From: Pseudomonas sp. KUIN-1
GTDB taxonomy: Bacteria; Pseudomonadota; Gammaproteobacteria; Pseudomonadales; Pseudomonadaceae
Direction: 5' to 3'
DNA: 64,000 nt
NCBI RefSeq assembly: GCF_009176725.1
Contig: NZ_AP020337.1
Coordinates: forward strand, 3,038,001-3,102,000
Part shown: in pieces, positions 8,801 through 23,800 of the stretch
How positions within the stretch are numbered: the first letter of the stretch is position 1
Layout: each line of letters opens with the position of its first letter
The notes under the pieces: generated by a model
The model's input: the letters and a program-made list of their open reading frames with translations, nothing else
The model's database searches: none
Told to the model about the DNA's origin: nothing
Translations under genes and position numbers: made by a program

Positions 8801-11800
8801 GAGGGTGAAGTGGAAATCACCCTGGCGCGCTTGTGGTCCGAATTGCTCAACGTTGAGCGCGTCGGTCGTCACGATCACTTCTTTGAGCTGGGCGGGCACT
8901 CGCTGCTGGCCGTCAGCCTGATCGAGCGTATGCGCCTGGCGGGGCTGAGCGCCGATGTACGCGTGCTGTTCAGCCAGCCCACGTTGGCCGCACTGGCCGC
9001 CGCCGTCGGCGCAGGCCGTGAAATCAATGTACCGGCCAACCTGATTGGCCAAGGCTGCGAGCGCATCACTCCAGAGCTGTTGCCGCTGGCAAGTCTGACC
9101 CAGGTGCAGATCGACCAGGTGGTGGCCAGCGTGCCCGGCGGCGTGGCGAATGTTCAGGATATCTACGCGCTGGCGCCGTTGCAGGAAGGCATTCTTTATC
9201 ACCACATGGCAGCCGAGGTCGGCGACCCCTATGTGTTGCAGAGCCAGTTCGCCTTTGATAACCGCGAGCGCCTGGAAGCCTTCGTTCAGGCTTTGCAGAT
9301 GGTTATCGACCGTCATGACATTCTGCGTACCGGGGTGGTCTGGGATGGTCTGGACTCACCTGTGCAAGTGGTCTGGCGCGAAGCGCAGTTGCACCTTGAA
9401 GGGCTTGAGCTTGACCCGGCAGACGGTGAGATCGGCGCGCAACTGCATAGCCGCTTCGACCCGCGTCACTACTGCCTCGATATGACTCAGGCGCCACTGA
9501 TGCGCCTGGTCTACGCCGAGGATCCGCTCAATCAGCGAATCACCGCGATGCTGCTGTTCCATCATATGGCCCTGGATCATATGGCCATGGAGGTGGTGCA
9601 GCATGAAATGCAAGCCTGGCTGCTCGGCGAGAGCGAAACCCTGTCGGCGCCAGTGCCATACCGCAACTACGTGGCTCAGGCGCGGCTGGGTGTCAGCCAG
9701 GCTGATCATGAAGTGTTTTTCCGCGACATGCTGGGTGATATCGACGAGCCGACGCTGCCGTTCGGCCTGCAGGATGTGCAGGGCGACGGGCGTGATATAG
9801 AAGAAGCCGTCCTTGCCGTGGATAGCCAGCTGAACCTGCGCCTGCGTGCTCAGGCCCGACAACAAGGGGTGAGTGCCGCCAGTCTGGTGCACCTGGCCTG
9901 GGCCCAGGTGCTGGGCAAGGTTTCCGATCGTCGCGATGTGGTGTTCGGCACCGTACTGCTGGGCCGTATGCAGGCCGGCGAAGGCGCCGACCGGGCACTG
10001 GGGATGTTCATCAACACCTTGCCGCTGCGGGTCGCCGTGGGCGGGCAGGGTGTACGCGCCGGGGTCAAGGCGACACACGCGCAACTCACTGCGTTGCTCG
10101 CTCACGAACATGCATCGCTGGCGCTGGCTCAGCGTTGCAGCGGGGTTGCCGCACCGACGCCACTGTTCAGCGCACTGCTCAACTACCGCCACAGTGCGGT
10201 TGGCAGCGTGTCCGAACGTGCCGTACAGGCCTGGCAGGGTATTCATGCCCTGAGCAGTGAAGAGCGCACCAACTATCCATTGACGTTGAACGTCGATGAT
10301 TTGGGTGACGGCTTCAAACTGGCTGCGCTGGCGACGAACGCGATCGGTGCGCAGCGCGTGTGTGGTTACATGCACACGGCTCTGGAGCATCTGGTGGACG
10401 CTCTAGAGCTAATGCCACAAGCGTCGTTACAAGGCTTGTCGATCCTGCCGGCTGTCGAGCGTGAGCAGTTGCTGGTGGGTTTCAACGACACCGCGCTGGA
10501 TTACCCGCAGCAGCAGACCATTCACGGTATGTTCGAAGCGCAGGTCGAGCGTACTCCGCAAGCGTTGGCAGTGGTCCACGGCGAACAGCACCTGACGTAT
10601 CGCGAGCTTGACCAGCAGGCCAACCGCCTGGCCCATGCGTTGATCAAGCAGGGCGTGCAGCCGGATTCCCGCGTCGGTATCTGTGTCGAACGCGGCGCGG
10701 AAATGGTCGTCGGTTTGCTGGCGATTCTCAAGGCGGGCGGCGGGTATGTGCCGTTGGATCCGACCTATCCATTAGAACGTATTGCCTACATGCTGCAGGA
10801 CAGTGCGCCTGCCGCCGTGCTGGCGCAGTCGGCGACTGAAGCGTTACTGGCCGACGCTTCGGTGCCAGTGATCAACCTTGATTTGGGCAACTGGCAGGAC
10901 GAATCCGTCCAGAATCCGCAGGTGCCGGGGCTGACTTCGGCGCATCTGGCGTACCTGATCTATACCTCGGGCTCCACCGGGCTGCCGAAAGGCGTGATGA
11001 TCGAACACCGCAACACCGTGAACTTCCTGACCTGGGCGCACACCGCTTTCGACGGCTCTGCACTGGAAAAAACGCTGTTCTCCACCTCATTGAATTTCGA
11101 CCTGGCGGTCTACGAGTGTTTTGCGCCGCTGACCTCGGGCGGCAGCATCGAAGTCGTCAAAAACGTTCTTGAACTGCAGCACGGCGAACACGATATCGGC
11201 CTGATCAACACCGTACCGTCGGCGCTTAAAGCGCTGCTGGAAGTCAACGGCCTGCCGGAATCGGTGCACACCGTGAACGTGGCCGGTGAAGCGCTCAAGC
11301 GCAGCCTGGTGGAAGATCTATTCGAAAGAACCGGCGTGCAGCGCCTGTGCAACCTCTACGGTCCTTCGGAAACCACCACCTACTCGAGCTGGGTGGCGAT
11401 GGATCGCGAAGACGGTTTTGCTGCGCACATCGGCAAACCGGTCGGCAACACCCGGTTCTACTTGCTGGATGAGCAGCAACAGCCCGTGCCACTGGGTGTT
11501 GCGGGTGAAATCTACATTGGCGGTGCCGGTGTGGCCCGTGGCTACCTGAACCGTGACGACCTGACCGCCGAACGCTTCCTGCTGGACCCGTTCAGCCAGC
11601 AGCCGGCGGCACGCATGTACCGCACCGGCGACCTGGGCCGCTACCTGCCAGACGGCAATATCGAATACCTCGGCCGTAACGACGATCAGGTGAAAATCCG
11701 CGGCTTCCGTATCGAGCTCGGCGAGATCGATGCGCGTCTGGCCAAACACCCGGCGGTCCACGAAGCCGTGGTCACTGCCCGCGAAGACATTCCCGGCGAC

Positions 11801-14800
11801 AAGCGTCTGGTGGCTTATTACACCCTGGTGTCCGGGCACACCTCGGTGGACATCGACAACCTGCGCAGCCATTTGCAGGAAAAGCTGCCCGAGTACATGG
11901 TTCCGGCCATTTACGTGCTGCTGGAGGCCATGCCTCTGACACCGAATGGCAAGCTCGACCGCAAGGCCCTGCCGGCGCCGGACGTTGAGGCACTGAGCAG
12001 TCGTGGCTATGAAGCGCCACAAGGTGAGACCGAAACGCAGCTTGCTGCCATCTGGCAAGACTTGCTGGGCGTGGCCCGGATCGGTCGTCACGACAACTTC
12101 TTCGAACTGGGCGGTCACTCGCTGCTGGCGGTGAGCCTGATCGGGCGTATGCGCCAATTGGGCCTGAGCGCCGATGTGCGCGTGCTGTTCAGCCAGCCAA
12201 CCCTGGCCGCACTGGCTGCTGCAGTTGGCGGTAGCACGGACATCGTGGTGCCGGCCAATCTGATCACCGAGGATTGCCAACGTATTACGCCCGATCTGCT
12301 GCCACTGGCCAGCCTGACCCAAACGCAGATCGATCAGGTGGTCGCCACAGTACCGGGCGGCGTGGCGAATGTGCAGGACATCTACCCACTGGCACCGTTG
12401 CAGGAAGGCATTCTCTATCACCACATCGCCGCCGAGCAGGGCGATCCCTATGTGCTGCAGGCGCATTTCGCCTTTGATGACCGCGCGTGCCTGGACGCCT
12501 TCGTCCAGGCTTTGCAGACGGTTATCGATCGTCACGACATTCTGCGCACCGGTGTCGTCTGGAAAGGTCTGGACTCACCCGTGCAGGTGGTCTGGCGCCA
12601 CGCACAATTGCCTCTTGAGATGTTGCAACTCGACCCGGCAGCCGGTGATGTCAGCGCGCAACTGCACGACCGCTTCGACCCGCGTCACCACCGCCTTGAT
12701 GTCACTCAGGCACCGCTGATGCGCCTGGCCTATGCCGAAGACCCGCTGAATCAGCGGATCTGCGCGATGTTGCTGTTCCATCACATGGTCCTCGATAACA
12801 TGGCGATGGCCGTGGTACAGCATGAAATGCAGGCCTGGTTGCTGGGCGAAGCTCAAAATCTGTCGACACCGGTGCCATACCGCAATTATGTGGCCCAGGC
12901 ACGCCTGGGCGTCAGCCAGGCCGATCACGAAGCGTTTTTCCGCGACATGCTCGGTGATGTAGACGAGCCGACGCTGCCGTTCGGTCTGATCAATGTGCAG
13001 GGCGATGGCCTTGATATCGAGGAAGCCAACCTTGCGCTGGCCCCTCGGTTGAACCTGAGACTGCGCGCTCAGGCCCGACAACAGGGGGTGAGCACCGCCA
13101 GTCTGCTGCACCTGGCCTGGGCTCAGGTATTGAGCTCGGTTTCAAACAGGCAGGACGTGGTGTTCGGCACCGTGCTGATGGGCCGGATGCAGGCCGGGGA
13201 AGGCGCCGAGCGTGCATTGGGGATGTTCATCAACACCTTGCCGCTGCGGGTTTCGGTGAGCGGGAAAAGCGTGCGGGACGGGGTCAAGGCCACTCATAAA
13301 CGTCTGACTGCCTTGCTGGGTCATGAGCATGCTTCACTGGCGCTGGCTCAGCGTTGCAGCGGCATTCCCGCGCCAACGCCACTGTTCAGTTCGCTGCTCA
13401 ACTATCGCCATAGTGCGCCTGGCAGCGTATCCGAGCGGGCGACCCAGGCCTGGCAGGGTATTCATACGCTGAACAGCGAAGAACGCACCAACTATCCATT
13501 GACCTTGAACGTCGATGACTCCGGTGAAGGCTTCAACCTGAACGTACTGGTCACCGGCGCCGTGGGTGCCAAACGGGTCTGCGCTTACATGCAGACCGTG
13601 CTGGAACATCTGGTGGATGCGCTTGAGCAGTCACCGTCTGCGGCCCTCGACAGCCTGTCGATCCTGCCTGCTGGCGAACGTGCGCAATTGCTGGTGGCGT
13701 TCAACGACACAGCAATGGCTTACCCGCAGCAGCAGACCATTCATGGCTTGTTCGAAGCACAGGTCGAGCGCACCCCGCAGGCGCTCGCAGTGGTTCACGG
13801 CGAACAGCGCCTGACGTATCGCGAACTCAACGAGCAGGCCAACCGCCTGGCCCATGCCTTGCGCAAGCAGGGCGTGCAGCCGGATTCCCGCGTCGGTATC
13901 TGTGTTGAACGCAGTGCCGAGATGGTCGTCGGTTTGCTGGCGATCCTCAAGGCGGGCGGTGGTTACGTGCCGCTGGATCCGGCTTATCCAGCGGAACGTA
14001 TTGCCTACATGCTGCAGGACAGTGCGCCGGCAGCCGTGCTGGCGCAGTCGGCAACCGAGGCGCTGCTGGCCGACGTTTCGGTGCCAGTCATCAACCTTGA
14101 TTTGGGCAACTGGCAGGACCAATCCGTCCAGAATCCGCAGGTGCCGGGGCTGACTTCTGCGCATCTGGCGTACCTGATCTACACCTCGGGTTCGACCGGG
14201 CTGCCGAAAGGCGTGATGATCGAACACCGCAACACCGTGAACTTCCTGACCTGGGCGCATAGCGCTTTCGACGCCGGGACCGCCACTTCGGCACTGGAAA
14301 AAACGCTGTTCTCCACCTCATTGAACTTCGACCTGGCGGTCTACGAGTGTTTTGCGCCGCTGACCTCGGGCGGCAGTATCGAAGTCGTCAAGAACGTGCT
14401 GGAACTGCAAAACGGCGAGCACGATATCGGCCTGATCAACACCGTACCGTCAGCGCTCAAGGCCTTGCTAGAAGTCGATGGCTTGCCGACGTCGGTCCAT
14501 ACCGTGAACGTGGCGGGTGAAGCGCTGAAACGCAGCCTGGTGGAATCGCTGTTCGAGAAAACCGGCGTCCGGCGCCTGTGCAACCTCTACGGGCCTTCGG
14601 AAACCACCACCTATTCAAGCTGGGTCGCGATGGATCGCGAAGACGGCTTCGCTGCGCACATCGGCAAACCGGTCGGCAATACGCAGTTCTACCTGCTGGA
14701 TGAACAGCAACAGCCTGTTCCGCTGGGCGTCGCGGGTGAAATCTACATTGGCGGTGCCGGTGTGGCGCGCGGTTATCTGAACCGTGACGAACTCACTGCC

Positions 14801-17800
14801 GAACGCTTCCTTACGGATCCGTTCAGTCAGCAGCCAGCAGCACGTATGTACCGCACCGGCGACCTTGGCCGTTATTTGCCAGACGGCAATATCGAATACC
14901 TGGGTCGTAACGACGATCAGGTGAAAATCCGTGGCTTCCGCATCGAACTGGGCGAGATCGATGCACGTCTGGCCAAGCACCCGGCGGTCCACGAAGCGGT
15001 GGTCACTGCCCGTGAAGACATTCCCGGCGACAAGCGTCTGGTGGCTTATTACACCCTGAGCGCAGGGCATGCTTCGGTGGACAGCGACAGCCTGCGCGGC
15101 TGGCTGCAGGAACAACTGCCGGCCCACATGATCCCGGCGGCCTATGTGCTGCTCGATGCAATGCCGCTGACCCCGAACGGCAAACTCGACCGCAAGGCCC
15201 TTCCCGCACCGGACGGCGATGCACTGATCCGTGGCGGCTACGAGGCGCCACAAGGCACAGCCGAAATCACTCTGGCGAAGATCTGGAGCGACTTGCTCAA
15301 CATCGAGCGTGTCGGTCGCCACGATCATTTCTTTGAACTGGGCGGCCATTCGCTGCTGGCGGTGAGCCTGATTGAACGTATGCGCCAGGCCGGCCTGAGT
15401 GCCAACGTGCGTACATTGTTCAGCCAGCCGACCCTCGCGGCACTGGCTGCGGCGGCAGGCGCGGTCGACGAGCTGGTGATCCCGGCTAACCGCATTCCAG
15501 CCGACTGCCAGAAAATCACCCCGGACATGCTGCCGCTGATCAACCTGACCCAGGTGCAGATCGATCAAATGGTCGCTGGCGTGCCTGGCGGCGCGGCGAA
15601 CGTACAGGACATCTACCCGCTGGCCCCCTTGCAGGCGGGCATTCTCTATCACCACATCAGCGCCGAGCAGGGCGACCCCTATGTATTGCAGGCGCAGTTC
15701 GCCTTTGACAGCCGCACTCACCTGGATACCTTTGCTCAAACGCTGCAAACGGTCATCAACCGCCATGACATCCTGCGCACCTCCATGCACTGGGAAAGCC
15801 TCGACGAGCCGTTGCAGGTGGTCTGGCGCCATGTCGAGATCAGCGTAGAAGAAGTTCAGCTCAACCCTGGCCTTGGTGATATATCCCGTCAGTTGCAAGA
15901 GCGTCTGGACCCACGCCAGATACGCCTGGACATCCGTCAGGCCCCCTTGATGCGTCTGGTGTGTGCGTTGGACACCGTCAACCAGCGCTGGCTGGCGACC
16001 TTGATGTTTCACCACATGATCCTTGACCACACCGCGCTGGATCAGGTGCGCTATGAGATGCAGGTCTGCCTGCTCGGTCAGGCCGATCAGCTTGGCGACT
16101 CCATTCCTTACCGCAACTATGTCGCTCAGGCCCGACTGGGCCTTAACGAACGCGACCACGAGCTGTTCTTCAAGGACATGCTTGGCGACATCGACGAGCC
16201 GACGCTGCCGTTCGACCTGCACGATGTACAAGGCGACGGTAACGCTATCGATCAGGCCCGTCTGATGCTGGACAGCGGTTTGAGCCAGCGCCTGAGAGTT
16301 CAGGCGCGGCAGCTTGGGGTCAGCGCGGCGAGCCTGCTCCATCTGGCGTTCGCGCAAATGCTGGGTCGCCTCAGCGGACGTGAACACGTAGTGTTCGGCA
16401 CCGTATTGATGGGCCGGATGCAGAGCGGCGAGGGCGCCGAACGAGCCCTTGGCATGTTCATTAACACCTTGCCGCTGCGGGTGGACCTGGGCGAACAGGC
16501 CGTGCGTGACGGGGTCAAGGCCACGCATCGGCGGTTGACCGGGCTACTCGGGCATGAGCACGCGTCGCTGGCGCTGGCCCAGCGTTGCAGCGGCGTAGTT
16601 GCACCGGCGCCGTTGTTCAGCGCCTTGCTCAACTATCGTCACAGCAGTGTTGCCGTGACCGATGAAGCGCTCACCGCCTGGAATGGCATGCAATCGCTGG
16701 CGCTGGACGATGAAGAACGCACCAACTACCCATTGACCGTCAATGTCGACGATATGGGCGAAGGCTTCCTGTTCACTGCGCTGGTGGCGGCGAGCATAGG
16801 CGCGCAGCGTCTTTGCGACTATCTGCAGTTGGCAGCAGAAGGGCTGGTCGATGCGCTGGAACAGGCGCCGCAAACTCCACTGCACGCCATTTCGATACTG
16901 CCGCTCAACGAACGTGCGCAGTTGCTCAAGCAGTGGAACGAGCCTGGCCAGCACTACGCGAATGGCACACCCATCCACCAGCAATTCGAAGCCCGTGCCG
17001 CAGAACGGCCCGACGCCGTAGCGCTGATGTTCGAAGCGCAGACCCTGAGCTACGGCCAGCTCAACGCACGTGCCAACCAGGTCGCTCATCGCTTGCTGGC
17101 ATTGGGTGTGCGCCCGGATGATCGCGTGGCGATCTGCGTCGAGCGTGGCCCGGCGATGATTATCGGCTTGCTGGGTATCCTCAAATCCGGCGCCGGTTAT
17201 GTGCCGCTTGATCCGGCTTACCCCCTTGAGCGCCTGGCCTACACCCTCGGCGACAGCACGCCGGTGGCGTTGTTGAGTCAACAGTCAGTGCAGCAAGCCT
17301 TGCCAGTGACGGAAGTCCCCATCATTAGCCTTGACGATGCCGACTTGCAGGACGAATCCGTCTGCAATCCAGAGGTGTCGGGGCTGACGGCTGCGAGCCT
17401 GGCCTACGTCATCTACACCTCCGGCTCGACCGGTCTGCCCAAAGGCGTGATGGTCGAGCATCGCAACGTTGCGCGGCTGTTCTCGGCCACTCAAGACTGG
17501 TTCGGATTCGGCGAGCAGGATGTGTGGGCGCTGTTCCACTCGTTCGCCTTCGACTTCTCGGTCTGGGAAATCTGGGGCGCGCTGCTGCACGGCGGACGTC
17601 TGCTGATCGTGCCGCAACTGGTCAGCCGTTCACCTCGATACTTCCACGACCTGCTGTGCAGTGCCGGGGTCACGGTGCTCAACCAGACACCGAGTGCGTT
17701 CCGCCAGCTGATTGCCGCACAGGGCGAGAACGAGCAGGCGCATTCGCTGCGCCAGGTGATTTTCGGTGGAGAAGCGCTGGAAACGGCGATGCTCAAGCCG

Positions 17801-20800
17801 TGGTATGCCCGGCAAGCGAACGCCGGTACACAACTGGTAAATATGTACGGCATCACCGAAACCACGGTGCATGTGACCTATTACCCGTTGCAGGCCGACG
17901 ATGCACAGCGTATCGGTGCCAGCCCGATCGGCAGGCGCATTCCCGATTTGCAACTGTATGTCCTCGACACCCATGGCGAACCGGTGCCAGTCGGCGTGGT
18001 CGGCGAGTTGTATGTCGGCGGTGCCGGTGTGGCACGTGGCTACCTGAACCGTGAAGCACTGACGGCCGAGCGTTTCATCGATAACCCGTTCAACACGGCG
18101 CCGGGTGCGCGCCTGTACCGCACCGGTGACCTGGGCCGCTGGCTGGCCGATGGCAGCCTTGAGTACCTGGGCCGGAACGACGAACAGGTCAAGATTCGTG
18201 GCTTCCGCATCGAGTTGGGCGAGATCGAAGCGCAACTCGTCGCGTGTGACGGTGTACAGGATGCCATGGTGCTGGTCCGTGAGGACGAACCGGGCGACAA
18301 GCGTCTGGTGGCCTATGTCATCGGTACCGCGGGCGCCGAACTGGACGCCACCCACTTGCGCGAGCAACTGCGCCTGTCGCTGGCCGAGTACATGCTGCCG
18401 AGCGCCTTTGTCAGTCTGGAAAGCTTCCCGCTGACCGCCAATGGCAAGCTCGACCGCAAGGCTTTGCCTGCGCCTGACCGCTCGGCGGTGGCCAGTCGCG
18501 GCTACGAAGCGCCCGAGGGCGACACCGAGATGGCCATTGCACGGATCTGGCAAGACCTGCTGCAACTGGAGCAGGTCGGTCGGCATGACCATTTCTTCGA
18601 ACTGGGCGGTCACTCGCTGCTGGCCGTGAAATTGATCGAGCGCATGCGCCAGATCGATCTGGTTGCCGACGTGCGCGTGCTGTTCAGCCAGCCGACCCTG
18701 TCTGCCCTGGCGGAGGCGGTGGGCGGCAAGGGGGCCGTCGAGGTACCCGCCAACCTTATTCCCGCCAACTGCGAACGCATCACCCCGGACATGCTGCCGC
18801 TGGTGTCACTGAGCCAGGACGACATAGATCGTGTAGTAGCCAGCGTGCCCGGCGGTCTGGCCAACGTGCAGGACATCTACGCGCTGGCGCCATTGCAGGA
18901 GGGGATTTTGTATCACCACCTTGCTGCGGCCGAAGGTGACCCCTATCTGCAATACGCACTGTTTGCCTTTGACAGCCTCGAGCGTCTGCACAGTTTCGCC
19001 CAGGCGCTGCAAGGTGTCATAGCGCGGCACGATATCCTGCGCACCGCGGTGCTTTGGGAGCGTCTCGACGCACCGGTGCAGGTAGTCTGGCGTGAAGCGA
19101 CCCTGGGTCTGGATGAACAGGTGCTGGACCCGGCCGATGGCGATATCACCGAAAAATTGCTCAAGCGCCTGGACCCTCGTCATACGCGCCTGGACATCCG
19201 TCAGGCGCCGATGCTGCGCATCGGCTACGCACAGGACGCGGCGAACAACCGCTGGCTGGGCATGCTCCTGTTCCATCACCTGGTCGACGATGCCACCTCG
19301 CTGCGCATTCTGAGCAGCGAAATCGAAGCGCACATGCTCGGTCAGCAAGCCTCGCTGCCGCCGTCCGTGCCTTATCGCAACTACGTGGCCCAGGCCATGC
19401 TCGGCGTTAGCCGCGAGGAGCACGAGGCGTTTTTCCGCGACATGCTGGGTGACATCGATGAACCGACGCTGCCGTTCGGTCTGCAGGACGTGCAGGGCGA
19501 CGGACGTGGTATCGAAGAAGTGCGCCAGTTGGTCGACGTCGACCTGAGCCGACGCCTGCGCGTGCAGGCCCGCCAACTCGGGGTCAGCTCAGCCAGCCTG
19601 TATCACCTGGCCTGGGCCCGTGTGCTGGGCGCTGTATCAGGCAAAGAGGACGTGGTGTTCGGCACCGTGTTGCTCGGTCGCCTGCAAGGCGGCGCCGGGT
19701 CCGACCGGGCGCTGGGAATGTTCATCAATACCTTGCCGCTGCGTGTCACGCTGGGCGAGCAGGGTGTGCGCAGCGGTCTGAAAGCCACTCACGCACGACT
19801 CAGCGGGCTGCTGGCCCATGAACACGCCTCGCTGGTACTGGCCCAGCGTTGCAGTGGCGTACCTGCTTCGACACCATTGTTCAGCTCGCTGCTCAACTTC
19901 CGCCATACCGGTGATCTCGACGCGAGCGACCAGGCGCTGGCCGCCTGGGAAGGTATTCAGGCGCTGCATGGCGAAGAACGCACCAACTACCCGCTGACCT
20001 TATGCGTGGATGACCTGGGCGAAGGTTTCAACCTGACCGTCATGGCCGAAGGGCAGATCGGTGCCAAGCGTGTGTGTACCTACATGCACTGTGTGCTGGA
20101 AAATCTGGTGCAAGCACTGGAGCAGACCCCGGACGCAGCGCTGGGAGCACTGAATATCCTGCCTGCCAGCGAGCGCCAGCAACTGCTGGAAAGCTGGAAC
20201 ACCCCGCATGCGCTGCAGGCCGACGACGCCTTGATTCACCGTACCTTCGAAGCCTGGGTGGTGGCGCAGCCGAATGCCGTGGCCCTGGACTATGAAGAGC
20301 GCACCCTGACCTATGCCGAGCTGAACACCCGCGCCAACCAGGTAGCCCACTACCTGCTGGGCCTTGGCGTGCAGCCGGATGACCGGGTGGCGATCTGTGT
20401 CGAGCGCAGCCTGGAAATGATTGTCGGCCTGCTCGGGGTGCTCAAGGCCGGTGCGGGTTACGTGCCGATTGACCCGGCCTATCCGGCCGAGCGTATCGCC
20501 TATCAGTTGCAGGACAGCGCGCCGATGGCGGTGCTGGCCGATGCTGCGGGGCTGGCATTGCTGGGCTCGTTCGATGGCCCACGCGTAGATCTGCACAGTC
20601 CGGCGTTGCAGGCACAACCGGGTCACAATCCACAACTGACCGGGCTCAGCCCGCGCCACCTGGCTTACGTTATCTACACCTCCGGTTCGACCGGCCTGCC
20701 CAAGGGCGTAATGGTCGAGCACCGCAACGTGGCCCGGCTGTTCTCGGCCACCCAGAGCTGGTTTGGCTTCAACGAGCAGGATGTCTGGGCCTTGTTCCAT

Positions 20801-23800
20801 TCATTCGCTTTCGACTTCTCGGTCTGGGAAATCTGGGGCGCGCTGTTGCACGGTGGGCGTTTGTTGATAGTGCCGCAACTGGTCAGCCGCTCCCCGCAAG
20901 ACTGCTACGCATTGTTGTGCAACGCCGGAGTGACGGTGCTCAACCAGACCCCGAGTGCATTCCGCCAGTTGCTCAATGCCCAGGGCGAGAGCGATCAGCG
21001 ACACTCCTTGCGCCAGGTGATTTTTGGTGGCGAAGCGCTGGACACCGGGATGCTCAAGCCGTGGTACGCCAGGGTGATCAACGCGGGTACGCAGTTGGTG
21101 AACATGTATGGCATCACCGAAACCACGGTGCATGTGACCTATCACCCTCTGGTGGCGGCAGATGCTCAGCGTTCAGGCGTGAGCCCTATTGGTGTGCGCA
21201 TTCCCGATTTGCAGTTGTATGTACTTGATGCACGCCGCGAGCCGGTGCCGGTGGGTGTGGTCGGCGAGCTGTATGTCGGCGGCGCCGGCGTTGCGCGGGG
21301 CTACTTGAACCGTGAAGCGCTGACGGCCGAGCGTTTCCTGGCGAATCCGTTCAGCAAGGAGCCTCAGGCGCGCCTGTACCGAACCGGCGACCTGGGTCGC
21401 TGGATGGCCGATGGCAGTCTCGACTACCTGGGCCGCAACGACGACCAGGTGAAGATCCGTGGTTTCCGTATCGAGCTGGGCGAAATTCAAGCCGTGCTGG
21501 CCGCCTGCAACACGGTCCGCGAAGCGCTGGTGCTGGTCCGCGAAGATCAACCGGGCGACAAGCGCCTGGTGGCCTATGTGATCGCTGCGCCCGGCCACGA
21601 AATCGTGGCGGCTGACTTGCGTGCGCAGTTGCTGCTGTCCCTGGCCGACTACATGGTGCCCAGTGCTTTTGTAGCCCTGGACAGCTTCCCGCTGACCGCC
21701 AACGGCAAGCTCGACCAAAAGGCGTTGCCTGCACCGGATGCTCAGGCGCTGGCAATGCGCGAATACGCGCCGCCAGAGGGCGACGTCGAGATCGCCATCG
21801 CACAGATCTGGCAGTCTCTGCTGCAAGTGCCGCAGGTTGGCCGCCACGATCATTTCTTCGAGCTGGGCGGGCATTCCTTGCTGGCCGTCAAACTGATCGA
21901 GCGCATGCGCCAGATCGACCTCTCGGCTGACGTGCGCGTGCTGTTCAGCCAGCCGACCCTGGCCGCACTCGCCGCGGCGGTGGGCGGGTACACAGAAGTA
22001 CAGGTGCCGGATAACCTGATCGTACAGGGCTGCGAGCGTATTACCCCGGACATGCTGCCGCTGGCTGATCTGGATCAGGCAGGGATTGATCGCGTTGTGG
22101 CGAGCGTGCCGGGCGGCCTGGCCAACATCCAGGACATCTACGCTCTGGCCCCCTTGCAGGAAGGCATTCTCTATCACCACCTGGCCGCGGATGAAGGTGA
22201 CCCCTACGTCTTGCAGATGCTCTTCGCCTTCGATGATCGCGAGTGCCTGGCCGGTTTCGCCGCGGCCTTGCAGAGCGTGGTAGAACGCCACGACATCCTG
22301 CGCACCAGTGTGGTCTGGGAAGGGCTTGAACAGCCGGTACAGGTGGTATGGCGCAACGCGAAACTGAGCCTGGAAGAAGTGACCATCGATCCGCTCGACG
22401 GTGACGTGCTGACACGACTGCGCGAGCGTTTTGACCCGCGTCACTATCGCCTGGACATCGGCCAGGCGCCGCTGATGCGCATCGCCTACGCCGAGGACAA
22501 CACCCACCAGCGTCTGGTCGGCATGTTGCTGTTCCACCATCTGGCGCTGGATCACACCTCACTGGAAGTGGTGGTGGAGGAAATGCAGGCCAGCCTGCAG
22601 GGGCAGATCGAGCAATTGCCGACCCCGGTGCCTTATCGCAACCATGTGGCCCAGGCGCGTCTGGGTATCAGCCAGGCCGAGCACGAAGCGTTTTTCCGCG
22701 ACATGCTCGGCGACATCGACGAACCGACCCTGGCTTACGGCATACAGGACGTGCAGGGCGATGGCAGTGGTATCGAGGAAGTGCATCAGGTGCTCGACAG
22801 CCAGCTGAGCAGCCGTATACGCAGTATTGCGCGGCAGTTGGGAGTTAGCGCTGCCAGTCTGGCGCACCTGGCATGGGCCCAGGTGGCAGGTCGGGTTTCG
22901 GGCCGTGAAGAAGTGGTGTTCGGTACCGTACTGATGGGCCGCATGCAGGGCGGCAACGGTGCCGACCGGGCGCTGGGAATGTTCATCAACACCTTGCCGC
23001 TGCGCATCAGCGTCGGCAGCCAGAGCGCTCTGGCGGCGGTCAAGGTCACTCACCAGCGCCTGTCGGCGCTGCTGGGGCATGAGCATGCCTCGCTGTCGCT
23101 GGCCCAGCGCTGCAGCGGCGTGCCCGGTTCGCTGCCGCTGTTCAGCACCTTGCTCAACTACCGCCACAGCAACGGCAGTGCGGCTTCGAGCGAAACATTG
23201 TCAGCCTGGCAGGGCATTCAGACCCTGAGCATGGAGGAACGCACCAACTATCCGTTGTGCCTGAACGTCGATGACCTGGGCGATGCTTTCATGCTCACCA
23301 TTCAGGCTGTCCAGCAAATCAATGCCCAGCGCATCGGCGAGTACATGCAGGTTGCACTGCGCAACCTGGTGGACGCACTGGAACACACGCCGCAAGCAGC
23401 GCTGAACAGCCTGTCGATACTGCCGGACGATGAGCGCGAGCTGTTGCTGACGGGCTTCAACGACACAGCCCACCCTTATCCGCGTGATGTCCTGATTCAC
23501 CAACTGATCGAACAACAGGCCGCCCAGCGTCCGGATGCCTGCGCCGTACGCGGCGACAGCGGGCCGTTGCTCACTTACGCCGAACTCAACCAGCAGGCGA
23601 ACCAGCTCGCCCATCGCCTGATCGAGCTGGGCGTGGAGCCGGATACGCGGGTCGCGGTCAGCCTGCGTCGCGGCGCGGAAATGGTCGTGGCGCTCTTGGG
23701 TATTCTCAAGGCCGGTGGCGCCTATGTACCGATCGACCCTGACCTGCCCAGCGCTCGCCAGACTTATATGCTCGAGGACAGCTCGCCGCAGGCAGTGCTG

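Noticed and set aside
14615..16528. 637-codon minus-strand frame opposite modules 3 and 4
   Set aside because: Same shadow effect; similar antisense frames occur at 27633-29444 and elsewhere opposite homologous domains.
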